Below, in pieces: positions 8,923 to 17,557 of a DNA stretch of 64,000 nucleotides (its first letter is position 1; every line of letters begins with the position of its first letter). A program made the translations under genes and the position numbers. Source of the DNA: Elizabethkingia occulta (GTDB lineage Bacteria; Bacteroidota; Bacteroidia; Flavobacteriales; Weeksellaceae); assembly GCF_002023715.1 (NCBI RefSeq), contig NZ_MAHX01000013.1, positions 62,001-126,000 of the forward strand, read 5' to 3'. A model generated the notes under the pieces. That model was not told where the DNA came from, did not search any database, and saw only the letters and a program-made list of their open reading frames with translations.

Positions 8923-8964
8923 TTCAAACAATATCTAAACCGCCTTTGGGCGGTTTTTTTATTT
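8923..8964 (+). repeat. Direct repeat, copy 2 (terminator segment, right of lanthipeptide cassette)
   Basis: Near-perfect copy of 3838-3880, in the same orientation, immediately downstream of precursor A2. It differs by one substitution and one T in the T tract. Confidence 0.8.
8938..8960 (+). terminator. Rho-independent terminator after lanthipeptide cassette
   Basis: Stem AACCGCC / GGCGGTT with loop TTTG and seven T. It should end the lanC-to-A2 transcript. Confidence 0.85.
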
Positions 8965-9055
8965 GTTAGTATATTTATTCTAAATATTGTGAATTATTTT
9001 GTAGTTATGGAATTAAATATGATATTTGTCATGTAAACCAAATAAATATATTATT

Positions 9056-9205
9056 ATGAAAAATCTGAAAGCATTAAATCGGGATGAATTAAGAATTATA
9101 GGAGGAGGAATGGCACCAAGATGTTGTATTGGCTGGAATCCAATTACAAAAGAGTGTAGAGGAGGATACGATCCTAATTGTGAAAATCCTGGATATCCAA
9201 GATAA
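9056..9205 (+). CDS. Bacteriocin-like double-glycine leader peptide (49 aa)
   Basis: A 49-residue peptide, MKNLKALNRDELRIIGGG followed by a 31-residue tail rich in Gly, Pro and Cys (Cys23, Cys24, Cys34, Cys42). The leader has the K-x-L-x-x-x-E-L-x-x-I-x-GG form recognised by C39 peptidase/ABC exporters and is typical of small 'bacteriocin-like' proteins of Chryseobacterium relatives. It differs from the Lys-rich 26-residue leaders of A1 and A2. It lies after the cassette terminator and has its own terminator, so it is transcribed separately. With no Ser and a single Thr (Thr31) it is a poor lanthipeptide substrate. A role as a secreted peptide is inferred. Confidence 0.72.
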   Translation: MKNLKALNRDELRIIGGGMAPRCCIGWNPITKECRGGYDPNCENPGYPR

Positions 9206-9214
9206 CAAATTTAT

Positions 9215-9239
9215 AAGGCCTTATTGAAGGCCTTTTTTT
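9215..9239 (+). terminator. Rho-independent terminator after the 49-aa peptide gene
   Basis: Stem AAGGCCT / AGGCCTT with a six-base loop, followed by a T run. It overlaps the -33 element proposed for argS. Confidence 0.75.
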
Positions 9240-9253
9240 ATTTCGTAAATTTG
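9223..9253 (+). promoter_or_regulatory. Bacteroidota-type promoter for argS
   Basis: TTG at 9223-9225, a 20-base spacer, then TAAATTTG at 9246-9253, which fits the Bacteroidota primary sigma consensus. The predicted transcript start leaves a 5' leader of about 15-20 bases before the argS ATG at 9274. Confidence 0.6.
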
Positions 9254-9273
9254 CAGCTACAACTATTTTAAGA

Positions 9274-11037
9274 ATGGAGATAAAAAAACAGATTCAGGAT
9301 CAGATTACTGAGATTATTCAGCAGAAATACCAGTTAGAAGGTATTACACTAGAAGTTCAGCAAAACAAAACCGATTTTGAAGGAGATTTCACTGTAGTGA
9401 TTTTTCCGCTTGTAAAACAGGCGAGGAAAAGTCCGGATGCATTGGGACAGGAATTGGGTGAAGAACTTATAGCAGCTACTGATTATATCAGGTCCTATCA
9501 GGTCGTAAAAGGTTTTTTAAATCTTTCTCTGAAAAATGATTTTTTTATCGGTCAGGTCCAGAATTTAGGTGATGATTTAGGAAATCTTTCTGCAAAGGCA
9601 GAAACTATCATGGTAGAGTATTCGTCTCCGAATACTAATAAACCATTGCACTTAGGTCACGTAAGAAACAACCTTTTAGGTTATTCTGTTGCACAGATAC
9701 TGAAAGCTGCGGGGTATAATGTAATCAAAACTCAGATTATTAATGACCGTGGTATTCATATTTGTAAATCAATGTTAGCATGGGAGAAGTTTGGGAATGG
9801 TGAGACTCCTGAATCAACCGGGTTGAAGGGTGATAAATTAGTTGGTAATTATTATGTAAGATTCGATCAGGAATATAAAAAGCAGATTGAGGAACTAAAA
9901 ACTCAGGGAGTAACAGAGGAAGAAGCTAAAAAGAAGGCTCCAATAATGTTGGAAGCTCAGAAAATGCTATTAGAATGGGAAAATGGTGATGAAAAAGTAC
10001 GCCAGCTTTGGGAGATGATGAACGCTTGGGTGTATAAAGGCTTCAATGAGAGTTATGCGCGTATGGGAGTTGATTTTGAGCAGCGTCAGTTTGAAAGTAA
10101 TACTTATCTTCTAGGAAAAGATATTATTCAGGAAGGACTGGATAAAGGCATTCTGTTCCGTAAAGATGACGGTTCCGTATGGATAGATCTTACGGAAGAT
10201 GGTCTGGACCAGAAATTATTACTGCGTTCTGACGGAACTTCTGTATATATGACTCAGGATCTGGGAACAGCTGTAGAGCGTTTTAAAGACAATGATATTC
10301 AGCAATTAATTTACACTGTTGGAAACGAACAGGATTATCACTTCCAGGTATTATTTTTGATACTTAAGAAATTAGGATACTCATGGGCAGATCATTTACA
10401 TCATTTATCTTACGGAATGGTGGAACTTCCTAATGGAAAAATGAAATCCCGTGAAGGTACAGTTGTTGATGCTGATGAATTAATGGAGGAAATGTACCTT
10501 ACTGCAAAAGAAAAAGCGCAGGAACTAGGTAAGATGGAAGGTCTTACGGAAGAAGAAAAAGAGAAATCTTATGAAACTGTTGGGCTTGGTGCTTTGAAGT
10601 ATTATATTCTGAAGATTGATCCGAAGAAAAAGATATTATTTAACCCGGCTGAAAGTATTGATTTCAATGGTAATACAGGACCATTTATTCAGTATACTTA
10701 TGCAAGAATTCAGTCATTGTTGAATAGAGCAGAATATAAAGAGGGTAGTATTTCTGAAAGCTACCAATTAAATGCTTCCGAGAAAGAATTATTAGTAATG
10801 ACTTCTCAGTTTAATGAAGTGATAGCTAAAGCAGCAGAAACATTGAGTCCTGCTCAGGTAGCAAATTATGTTTATGATTTAGTAAAATCTTATAACTCTT
10901 TCTATCAGAATAATCCTATCCTTAATCAGGATAATGAAGATGCAAAACAGCTTCGTTTAAAATTATCCAAAGTAACTGGGAATATTATTCATAAAGCATT
11001 AGAACTTTTAGGAATAGGAACAGTCAACAGAATGTAA
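9274..11037 (+). CDS. argS: Arginyl-tRNA synthetase
   Basis: A 587-residue class I aminoacyl-tRNA synthetase that charges tRNA(Arg) with arginine. It shows the N-terminal tRNA-recognition domain, the HIGH motif as HLGHVRNN (after SSPNTNKPL), the ArgRS-specific QDLGTAVER and GNEQDYHF segments, and GKMKSREGTVVDADEL as the KMSKS counterpart. The C-terminal anticodon-binding DALR domain ends with ALELLGIGTVNRM. Length is normal for a bacterial ArgRS. It stands alone between the small peptide gene and a convergent peptidase, with its own promoter and a bidirectional terminator. Confidence 0.97.
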   Translation: MEIKKQIQDQITEIIQQKYQLEGITLEVQQNKTDFEGDFTVVIFPLVKQARKSPDALGQELGEELIAATDYIRSYQVVKGFLNLSLKNDFFIGQVQNLGDDLGNLSAKAETIMVEYSSPNTNKPLHLGHVRNNLLGYSVAQILKAAGYNVIKTQIINDRGIHICKSMLAWEKFGNGETPESTGLKGDKLVGNYYVRFDQEYKKQIEELKTQGVTEEEAKKKAPIMLEAQKMLLEWENGDEKVRQLWEMMNAWVYKGFNESYARMGVDFEQRQFESNTYLLGKDIIQEGLDKGILFRKDDGSVWIDLTEDGLDQKLLLRSDGTSVYMTQDLGTAVERFKDNDIQQLIYTVGNEQDYHFQVLFLILKKLGYSWADHLHHLSYGMVELPNGKMKSREGTVVDADELMEEMYLTAKEKAQELGKMEGLTEEEKEKSYETVGLGALKYYILKIDPKKKILFNPAESIDFNGNTGPFIQYTYARIQSLLNRAEYKEGSISESYQLNASEKELLVMTSQFNEVIAKAAETLSPAQVANYVYDLVKSYNSFYQNNPILNQDNEDAKQLRLKLSKVTGNIIHKALELLGIGTVNRM

Positions 11038-11061
11038 TTTCTTAGATTTGAAATAATAAAA

Positions 11062-11088
11062 AAACCTGCTTTTAGCAGGTTTTTTTAT
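11062..11088. terminator. Bidirectional terminator between argS and the S9 peptidase gene
   Basis: Stem AAACCTGCT / AGCAGGTTT with loop TTT, with T runs on both strands. It serves the two convergent genes. Confidence 0.85.
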
Positions 11089-13248
11089 TTACTTAGTTTT
11101 ATTAGGCCCCAGTAAGAACTCTTTCGGATGTTTCTTACCCAGAAGATGAGCCGTAAAATAATCCCAACGACGTCTCATCATATAATAAGTATGTTCTCCA
11201 AAACCATGAGCACTGTTAGGAAAAGCAATAAAATCATAATCTTTATTAGCTTTTTCTAAAGCTTCAATTACCAGTAATGCATTGTATGGAGGTACATTGT
11301 CATCCATCATACCATGTGCAATGAGTAATTTGCCTTTCAGGTTTTTAGCATAAAGCTGATTAGCCTGTGATGCATAGTCTGAATTTTCTACAAGCCCGTT
11401 ATATCTTTCGCCCCAGTCATCTTCATAATTGCGATTATCGTGATTACCAGATTCTGAGATACCAACTTTAAAGAAATCCGGATATCTGAACATGGCTGCT
11501 GCAGTTGCAAAACCTCCACCCGAATGTCCCCAGATGCCAACTTTATCCACATCTATAGGATATGTTGCTGCAAGTTGTTTAATCGCAGCGATCTGATCGG
11601 GTAAAGTATTGATTGACATATTTCCGTAGCTCATGTCATGATAAGATTTTGAACGATAAGGATTGCTGGTCCCTTCCAAAACCAAAACATAAGTACCTAG
11701 TTCAGCAAGGGCATTGTTGTCTCCTTTAGATGCAGTGAAAGCCCAGCTTCCAACGCTTCCGCCTTGCGGACCAGGATAAATATAATCTATAATCGGATAT
11801 TTTTTACCAGCAACAATATTACTAGGCTGGAAGAGAAGACCATAAACATCAGTAACGCCATCACCAGCTTTTAGCTTTACAGGTGTCGGTGCTTTCCAGC
11901 CGGTAGCTTCCAAAGCCGTTAAGTTTGCCTTTTCCAAATCCATAACTTTCATACCATCCAGCTTTTTGACTAAAGAAACTGGTGCTATATTAGGCTGTGA
12001 ATATTGATCTATGAAATGAGTTCCGTCTGGAGAAAGTGTAATCTGGTGGGTACCTGTTTCCGGAGTTAGATTTTTGAAGTTTTTTCCGGAAAAGTCGATT
12101 GAGCAGAAAGAAATAAAATAAGGGTTTTCTTTTTGCAAACCCGCTGCTGTGAAATATAATTTTCGGTTCTTCTCATCTACCTTTAATAGATTAGCTACAA
12201 GCCAGTCTCCTTTAGTAATCTGATGTTTCAGTTTTCCTGTTTTAGCATCATACAAATAAAGATGCCCCCAATTATCTCCTTCGGAATACCACAATACTTC
12301 ATTTGTTGCAGCTAAATAACGCCAGTTGATTGCATTACGTCCGGATTCAAATTGTGTAGCAACAGTTTCTTCAAAAACTTCACGGATAGAACCATCCTTA
12401 GTATTGGCAATTCTTAATTTTGCATTTTTGTGATCTCTGGAAGTAGATACAAAGGCAACTTCTGAACCATCCGGATTCCAGTCGATATCATCAAAGGTCC
12501 CACTGGCAGCAATATCATCGCTTAATGTTCCTCTGTGAAAATCAGGCTGCATTTTGAAACGAACTAAACCACCGTTTTCAGTATCTATAACGACTCTGTG
12601 CAACATCGGAAGAACTGTGTCACCAGGTAGTGGATATTTCCATGCTTTTAGTTGTGGATGGCCTACATTGGTAGTCACGAGATACATTTCGCCTACATTT
12701 CTTTCATCCATCTGAAAAGTAGTAATCTTTTTGGAATCAGGTGACCATCTTAGAATAGGTGCATCACTATGCTTCCAGCCTGCATTATCGGTAGCATATC
12801 CAAAGTCTTTTATCCCGTCAGTAGTCAGTTGCTTTTTATCATGTGTGGTTGTGTCTTCTATCCACAAATTGTAATTATCTATGTAAGCCAATTTTTTTCC
12901 ATCGGGAGAGAGAACGCCAGGTTTATTGTTTTTCCTTTGTGGCGGTGTGATTGGAGAATTAGGATTTCTTTGACCAGTCTGAATTACCGTTTCAGTTTTA
13001 GTCTTTTTTTCAAGAACCACATTAACATTAGTGAGCTCTCCTGCTGATGAAGTTTTGGTATATTTAAATCCTTTACCATCTTTATCCCATGTAGGGGCGT
13101 TCATTGCATTCCGGACCAGAGGCGCGGTTTTGTAAAACAATCTGCTTTCTGCTCTTTTGTAATCTGCAACCGTAACAGAATCCTGAGCGTAAAACATAGA
13201 AACAGATACCGACCCTAATGCAATCAGAGCCAATTTTGAATACTTCAT
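11089..13248 (-). CDS. S9 family prolyl oligopeptidase (DPP IV-like)
   Basis: A 719-residue exported serine peptidase of the dipeptidyl-peptidase IV type, expected to remove N-terminal dipeptides in the periplasm. A signal peptide (to about residue 21, cleaved at FYA-QDS) is followed by an eight-blade beta-propeller with repeated 'SPDG/SPDSK' segments. The C-terminal alpha/beta hydrolase domain carries GHSGGG with nucleophile Ser576, Asp649 in MMDDNVPP and His681 in SAHGFGEH. The gene is divergent from an M1 aminopeptidase, 161 bases away, and the two together suggest peptide scavenging. The exact N-terminal specificity cannot be told. Confidence 0.93.
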   Translation of the reverse strand: MKYSKLALIALGSVSVSMFYAQDSVTVADYKRAESRLFYKTAPLVRNAMNAPTWDKDGKGFKYTKTSSAGELTNVNVVLEKKTKTETVIQTGQRNPNSPITPPQRKNNKPGVLSPDGKKLAYIDNYNLWIEDTTTHDKKQLTTDGIKDFGYATDNAGWKHSDAPILRWSPDSKKITTFQMDERNVGEMYLVTTNVGHPQLKAWKYPLPGDTVLPMLHRVVIDTENGGLVRFKMQPDFHRGTLSDDIAASGTFDDIDWNPDGSEVAFVSTSRDHKNAKLRIANTKDGSIREVFEETVATQFESGRNAINWRYLAATNEVLWYSEGDNWGHLYLYDAKTGKLKHQITKGDWLVANLLKVDEKNRKLYFTAAGLQKENPYFISFCSIDFSGKNFKNLTPETGTHQITLSPDGTHFIDQYSQPNIAPVSLVKKLDGMKVMDLEKANLTALEATGWKAPTPVKLKAGDGVTDVYGLLFQPSNIVAGKKYPIIDYIYPGPQGGSVGSWAFTASKGDNNALAELGTYVLVLEGTSNPYRSKSYHDMSYGNMSINTLPDQIAAIKQLAATYPIDVDKVGIWGHSGGGFATAAAMFRYPDFFKVGISESGNHDNRNYEDDWGERYNGLVENSDYASQANQLYAKNLKGKLLIAHGMMDDNVPPYNALLVIEALEKANKDYDFIAFPNSAHGFGEHTYYMMRRRWDYFTAHLLGKKHPKEFLLGPNKTK

Positions 13249-13409
13249 ATTATTATTAGTTAATTAGAATAACAAATATCGTAATATGAATGCTAATAAT
13301 TTAATAAAAAGCAGATTAACTGAGTGTAATTATTATTTGTAATCGATTCTGACATTTGGATTAATCCGGACTTTTATTATAATTCCGATTCTATTCTTAT
13401 CTTTAAACT

Positions 13410-15974
13410 ATGAAAACAGGTTTACTCACATCATTTTTTATCATATTCAGCAGTTGCTATAATGCCCAAATAAAGTCCGGTCTGAAAGTTGAGTCTGGTG
13501 TATCTTATGAATTAGCTCAGTTTAGGAAAAGTACATTAAGCGATATTAAATACGAGCTAGATCTGGATATTCCTGAAAGCAAAACCGAGAGAATTTCTGG
13601 AGCAGAAAACATTACTTTCAGCTATAAAAAACAAGGTGAGCTACCTTTGCAAATAGATTTTAAAGAAAATGCGGCGTCTTTATTGTCCGTGACTGTAAAT
13701 GGACAAATCATAAAACCTGTTCTGGATCAGGAACATATTTTAATAGATCAGAAATACCTGAAATCAGGGCTTAACCAGATTGCTTTTAAATTCTTAGCAG
13801 GTAATTCCGCACTGAACAGACGTGATGGTTATCTGTACACTTTGTTTGTACCGGATCGTGCGCGAACCATGTTCCCATGTTTTGATCAGCCAAATTTAAA
13901 AGCTACCTATTCTTTAACCCTTACAATTCCTGAAAAGTGGAATGCAACGGCTAATGGCAAGCTAAAAGAAACAACCATAAAGCAAGGAAGGAAAAAACTG
14001 AGTTTTGCCCAATCAGATTTATTACCAACATATCTGTTTTCTTTTGCCGTCGGAGATTTTAAATATTTCAAAGAAAAGATAGGAAATCAGGATGCTGGTA
14101 TGTTGTATCGTGAAACCGATTCTGTAAAGATTAAAAATAGTATGGATTCTGTTTATAATATTTACAGAAATTCACTTGCTTATTACGAAAAATGGACAGG
14201 TATTCCACATCCTTTCCAGAAGCATGGTTTGGTTGTTGTTCCCGATTTTCAGTTTGGTGGAATGGAACACCCCGGGGCAATCCTGTTTCAGAATTCTACT
14301 TTATTTTTAGATAAAAATGCAACACAAAGCCAACTGAATAATCGTTCTAATCTTCTTGCTCATGAGGTTGCACATCTATGGTTCGGAGATATGGTAACCA
14401 TGGACTGGTTTAATGATGTATGGACAAAAGAGGTTTTTGCCAACTTTATGGCAGATAAAAGCACAGGAGCTTCTTCAGATAAAAGTATTTACGATCTGAA
14501 GTTTCTAACAACACATTTCCCTGCGGCATACTCTGTAGACCGTACTATTGGTGCAAATCCTATCCGGCAGATCCTGGACAATTTGCAAAATGCAGGAATG
14601 ATGTACGGGCCTATTATTTATAATAAAGCCCCGATTATGATGCGCCAGCTGGAATTGTTAATTGGTGAAGATAACTTCAGAAAAGGGGTAAGTGAATACC
14701 TTAAAAAATATGCTTATAGCAATGCTACATGGCCAGATCTTATTAAAATTCTGGATAGTCACACACCGGAAGATCTGCAAAGTTGGAATAAAGTATGGGT
14801 AAATGAACCGGGGAGGCCAGTTATTGATTATAAGGTGAAATATAATGGAAATAAGATTGGAAGCTTTACAATAACCCAACATCCGGAACATGGCGAAGTA
14901 CAAAAACTCTGGCCGCAGGAGTTTCAACTCAGTTTATTTTATCCGGATAGAATTGAAAAAGTTAATGTGAAACTTTCCGGGAAAGAACAGGAAGTATCTG
15001 AACTACAAGGAAAACAAAAGCCATTATTTATTCTGCAAAATTCATCGGGTATTGGCTATGGGGTATTCAGAACCGGGAAAGAAGTAATATCTGATTTTTC
15101 ATTGGTAAAAGATCCGGTAAGCCGTGCCAGTGCTTATATTTCTTTGTATGAAAACATGTTGGGAGGATCAGGTATTACGTCGCAGGAATTATTGCATTTT
15201 TTTACCGGACAGCTACAAAAAGAAAATACAGAGCTTAACCTGAGACTTATTACAGGATATATTTCCGGAATATATTGGGGATTTTTACCCGAACGTATAC
15301 GGAGCAAAGAGTCTGAAAGCTTAGAGAATACGATATGGAATGCATTGCAAGGGCAAGTGGCAACAAATAATAAGAAAATTTTGTTCGATTGTTATCAGGG
15401 AATTTTTCAGTCTAAAAAGGCATACGATAATTTGTATACAATATGGAAGACGCAGACAGCACCACAAGGTATTACTTTAAATGATGAAGACTTTACAAGC
15501 CTTGCGTTAGCTTTATCATTGCGAAATAATAACAATAGCGATCTTCTGCAGGAACAATTAACCAGAATTAAAAATCCTGATAGAATTAATCGTTTTAAAA
15601 TTATAATGAAAGCTGCTTCTTCGGATAAAAAAGTTCGTGATGAATTTTTTAATAGCCTTGCTGAAAAGCAAAACAGAACTAATGAATCATCTGTTGGGGC
15701 TGCATTAGGATATTTACATCATCCGTTAAGACAGCAAACTTCTGTTAATTATTTACCGAAGTCTTTGGAGCTATTGCAGGAAATACAGAAAACAGGAGAT
15801 ATCTTTTTCCCGGATAACTGGCTTCGCTCTACTTTTGGCAGCTATCAGAATCCTGAAGCACTTAATGTTGTTAATCAATTTATTCAGAAAAACCCCGATT
15901 ATAACTCAATCCTGAAAAATAAAATTTTACAGGCAACTGAAAACCTGCGAAGAGCTCAGGTATTGGTGAAATAA
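13410..15974 (+). CDS. M1 family metallo-aminopeptidase, exported
   Basis: An 854-residue zinc aminopeptidase. The N-terminus is a signal peptide, and FSSC at residues 13-16 could make it a lipoprotein. The gluzincin motifs are complete: the exopeptidase motif GGMEHPGA, the HExxH zinc site at His318-Glu319-His322, and the third ligand Glu341 in WTKEVFANF. A long C-terminal helical region follows, as in ERAP/PepN relatives. It is divergent from the S9 peptidase gene, so both may be part of a peptide-degradation function. The menE-like gene begins 43 bases later but has its own promoter-like sequence. Confidence 0.93.
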   Translation: MKTGLLTSFFIIFSSCYNAQIKSGLKVESGVSYELAQFRKSTLSDIKYELDLDIPESKTERISGAENITFSYKKQGELPLQIDFKENAASLLSVTVNGQIIKPVLDQEHILIDQKYLKSGLNQIAFKFLAGNSALNRRDGYLYTLFVPDRARTMFPCFDQPNLKATYSLTLTIPEKWNATANGKLKETTIKQGRKKLSFAQSDLLPTYLFSFAVGDFKYFKEKIGNQDAGMLYRETDSVKIKNSMDSVYNIYRNSLAYYEKWTGIPHPFQKHGLVVVPDFQFGGMEHPGAILFQNSTLFLDKNATQSQLNNRSNLLAHEVAHLWFGDMVTMDWFNDVWTKEVFANFMADKSTGASSDKSIYDLKFLTTHFPAAYSVDRTIGANPIRQILDNLQNAGMMYGPIIYNKAPIMMRQLELLIGEDNFRKGVSEYLKKYAYSNATWPDLIKILDSHTPEDLQSWNKVWVNEPGRPVIDYKVKYNGNKIGSFTITQHPEHGEVQKLWPQEFQLSLFYPDRIEKVNVKLSGKEQEVSELQGKQKPLFILQNSSGIGYGVFRTGKEVISDFSLVKDPVSRASAYISLYENMLGGSGITSQELLHFFTGQLQKENTELNLRLITGYISGIYWGFLPERIRSKESESLENTIWNALQGQVATNNKKILFDCYQGIFQSKKAYDNLYTIWKTQTAPQGITLNDEDFTSLALALSLRNNNNSDLLQEQLTRIKNPDRINRFKIIMKAASSDKKVRDEFFNSLAEKQNRTNESSVGAALGYLHHPLRQQTSVNYLPKSLELLQEIQKTGDIFFPDNWLRSTFGSYQNPEALNVVNQFIQKNPDYNSILKNKILQATENLRRAQVLVK

Positions 15975-15982
15975 AAGTCATG

Positions 15983-16013
15983 TTGTTCTTTGTCGCAGAT
16001 TGCTGTAAATTTG
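15983..16013 (+). promoter_or_regulatory. Promoter for the menE-like gene, probably leaderless
   Basis: TTG at 15983-15985, a 20-base spacer and TAAATTTG at 16006-16013. The ATG follows only four bases after the -7 box, so transcription should begin at or next to the start codon. Confidence 0.6.
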
Positions 16014-16017
16014 AAAT

Positions 16018-17049
16018 ATGAAGATTGATTTTTCAAAAAGCATTGACATAGAGAGCCTAAAGCCTCAAAATGATTTTGAAGTGAAGGTTAAAAACTTTTT
16101 ATCAGAATGGTTCTCCGATTCCGAAACAGTTGAAGTGCAGACTTCTGGTTCCACAGGGATTCCTAAAAAATTCCCGATTGAGAAATCCAGAATGCTGAAC
16201 TCAGCAGAGATGACCTGTAATTTCCTAAATCTTAAAGAAGGAGATACAGCATTACTTTGCCTTCCTGTAGAATATATCTCGGGTAAAATGATGGTGGTAA
16301 GATCTTTTCTACGCAGGATGAAACTTACAATTGCAGAGCCCAAATTGGATCCTCTTAAAAATATTGAAGAATCTGTTTGCTTTTGTGCAATGACCCCTTT
16401 GCAGGTTGAAAATTCTCTGGATAAAATACATTTGATAGAGAATTTAATAATTGGAGGAGCAGCTGTATCTGAAAGTTTGAAGAAAAAGCTGAGTGATATT
16501 TTAGAAAATAAACAGGCAACATCCAAAGTTTATGAAACATATGGAATGTCTGAAACCCTTTCTCATATTGGATTGAAACGGATTTATCCGGAAGGTGAAG
16601 ATTATTTTACACTTTTCGATGGTGTGGATATCTCCCTTGATGATCGTGGTTGTCTTCGTATTTCTGCGCCTAAGATTAATCCTGAACTACTGCAAACTAA
16701 TGATATCGTTGATGTGCTTAACGCTAAACAATTCAGGTTTTTAGGCAGAGCCGATAATGTTATTAACTCCGGAGGTGCTAAGATATTTCCGGAACAGCTA
16801 GAGGCTCTTGTTAAAAAGGAAATTCCTAATGAAGCAGTTTTTATGGGAATTCCAGATGAGGTACTAGGACAGAAATTAATCTTGGTTATTGAGGCAGATG
16901 AAAACGAAATACTGAGATCTCAGGTTTTGGATATTAAATTTGAAAAGCCTTTTCATAAGCCTAAAGAAATAATATTTGTAGCTGAAATTCCAAGGACGCC
17001 TAATGGTAAGGTAAACCGAATGGAACTTCTGAAACTTATGACTAGATAG
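16018..17049 (+). CDS. menE: AMP-binding ligase, probable o-succinylbenzoate-CoA ligase (MenE)
   Basis: A 343-residue ANL-superfamily adenylating enzyme. It has the phosphate-binding loop TSGSTGIPKKF, the A5 motif YETYGMSET, the hinge motif LGRADNVINSGG, and the C-terminal lysine motif IPRTPNGKVNRMEL. The short length (most ANL enzymes exceed 500 residues) fits the compact MenE enzymes of Bacteroidota, which activate o-succinylbenzoate in menaquinone synthesis. Other men genes are not adjacent, so the assignment rests on family shape and length. An unrelated acyl-CoA ligase remains possible. Confidence 0.8.
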   Translation: MKIDFSKSIDIESLKPQNDFEVKVKNFLSEWFSDSETVEVQTSGSTGIPKKFPIEKSRMLNSAEMTCNFLNLKEGDTALLCLPVEYISGKMMVVRSFLRRMKLTIAEPKLDPLKNIEESVCFCAMTPLQVENSLDKIHLIENLIIGGAAVSESLKKKLSDILENKQATSKVYETYGMSETLSHIGLKRIYPEGEDYFTLFDGVDISLDDRGCLRISAPKINPELLQTNDIVDVLNAKQFRFLGRADNVINSGGAKIFPEQLEALVKKEIPNEAVFMGIPDEVLGQKLILVIEADENEILRSQVLDIKFEKPFHKPKEIIFVAEIPRTPNGKVNRMELLKLMTR

Positions 17050-17087
17050 TCTTTTATCTTTACTCTTGATTCTTGTATCTTTATAAA

Positions 17088-17480
17088 ATGAAAGATTTCA
17101 CTTCAGAATTAAGTTTTAAAACTGCACGGAGTAGTGGTGCGGGAGGGCAGAATGTGAATAAAGTAGAAACTATGGTTACTGCCCGCTGGGCGGTATGGGA
17201 TTCTAAACTCTTTTCGGATGAAGAGAAAAAACTGATTTTCGAAAAACTGAAAAATAAGATCAGTGCTGAAGGCTATTTGCAGTTGAGTGCTCAGGAATCC
17301 CGCTCTCAGCTTGATAATAAAGAAAAAGTAATCCAAAAGTTATTGGAGTTGGTGGACAAAGCACTCTTTGTACCGAAGAAAAGATTCAAGACTAAGCCAA
17401 CAAAGTCTTCCAAAGAAAAAAGGTTGACTCAGAAAAAGCAACATTCCGAAAAAAAAGAAAACCGAAAATTTAGAATGTAA
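17088..17480 (+). CDS. arfB: Alternative ribosome-rescue factor ArfB (peptidyl-tRNA hydrolase with GGQ motif)
   Basis: A 130-residue protein that frees ribosomes stalled on mRNAs lacking a stop codon. The catalytic GGQ is in SSGAGGQNVNKVETMV near the N-terminus. The Lys-rich C-terminal tail (KKRFKTKPTKSSKEKRLTQK), which enters the empty mRNA channel, is also present. ATG 17088 was chosen because the upstream in-frame TTG at 17073 has no support and the protein then begins MKDFTSELSFKTARSSG, as in homologues. It lies 38 bases after the menE-like gene and may be cotranscribed. Confidence 0.93.
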   Translation: MKDFTSELSFKTARSSGAGGQNVNKVETMVTARWAVWDSKLFSDEEKKLIFEKLKNKISAEGYLQLSAQESRSQLDNKEKVIQKLLELVDKALFVPKKRFKTKPTKSSKEKRLTQKKQHSEKKENRKFRM

Positions 17481-17557
17481 ATTAAATGGGGTCGTTGGAT
17501 GAAGCTAAATTTCTAATTACGAATCCCTATCTTTGCAGAAATTAAATAATAATAAAA

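Noticed and set aside
16065-16526. 153-codon frame on the minus strand
   Set aside because: It is antisense to the menE-like gene, whose adenylation motifs are intact.
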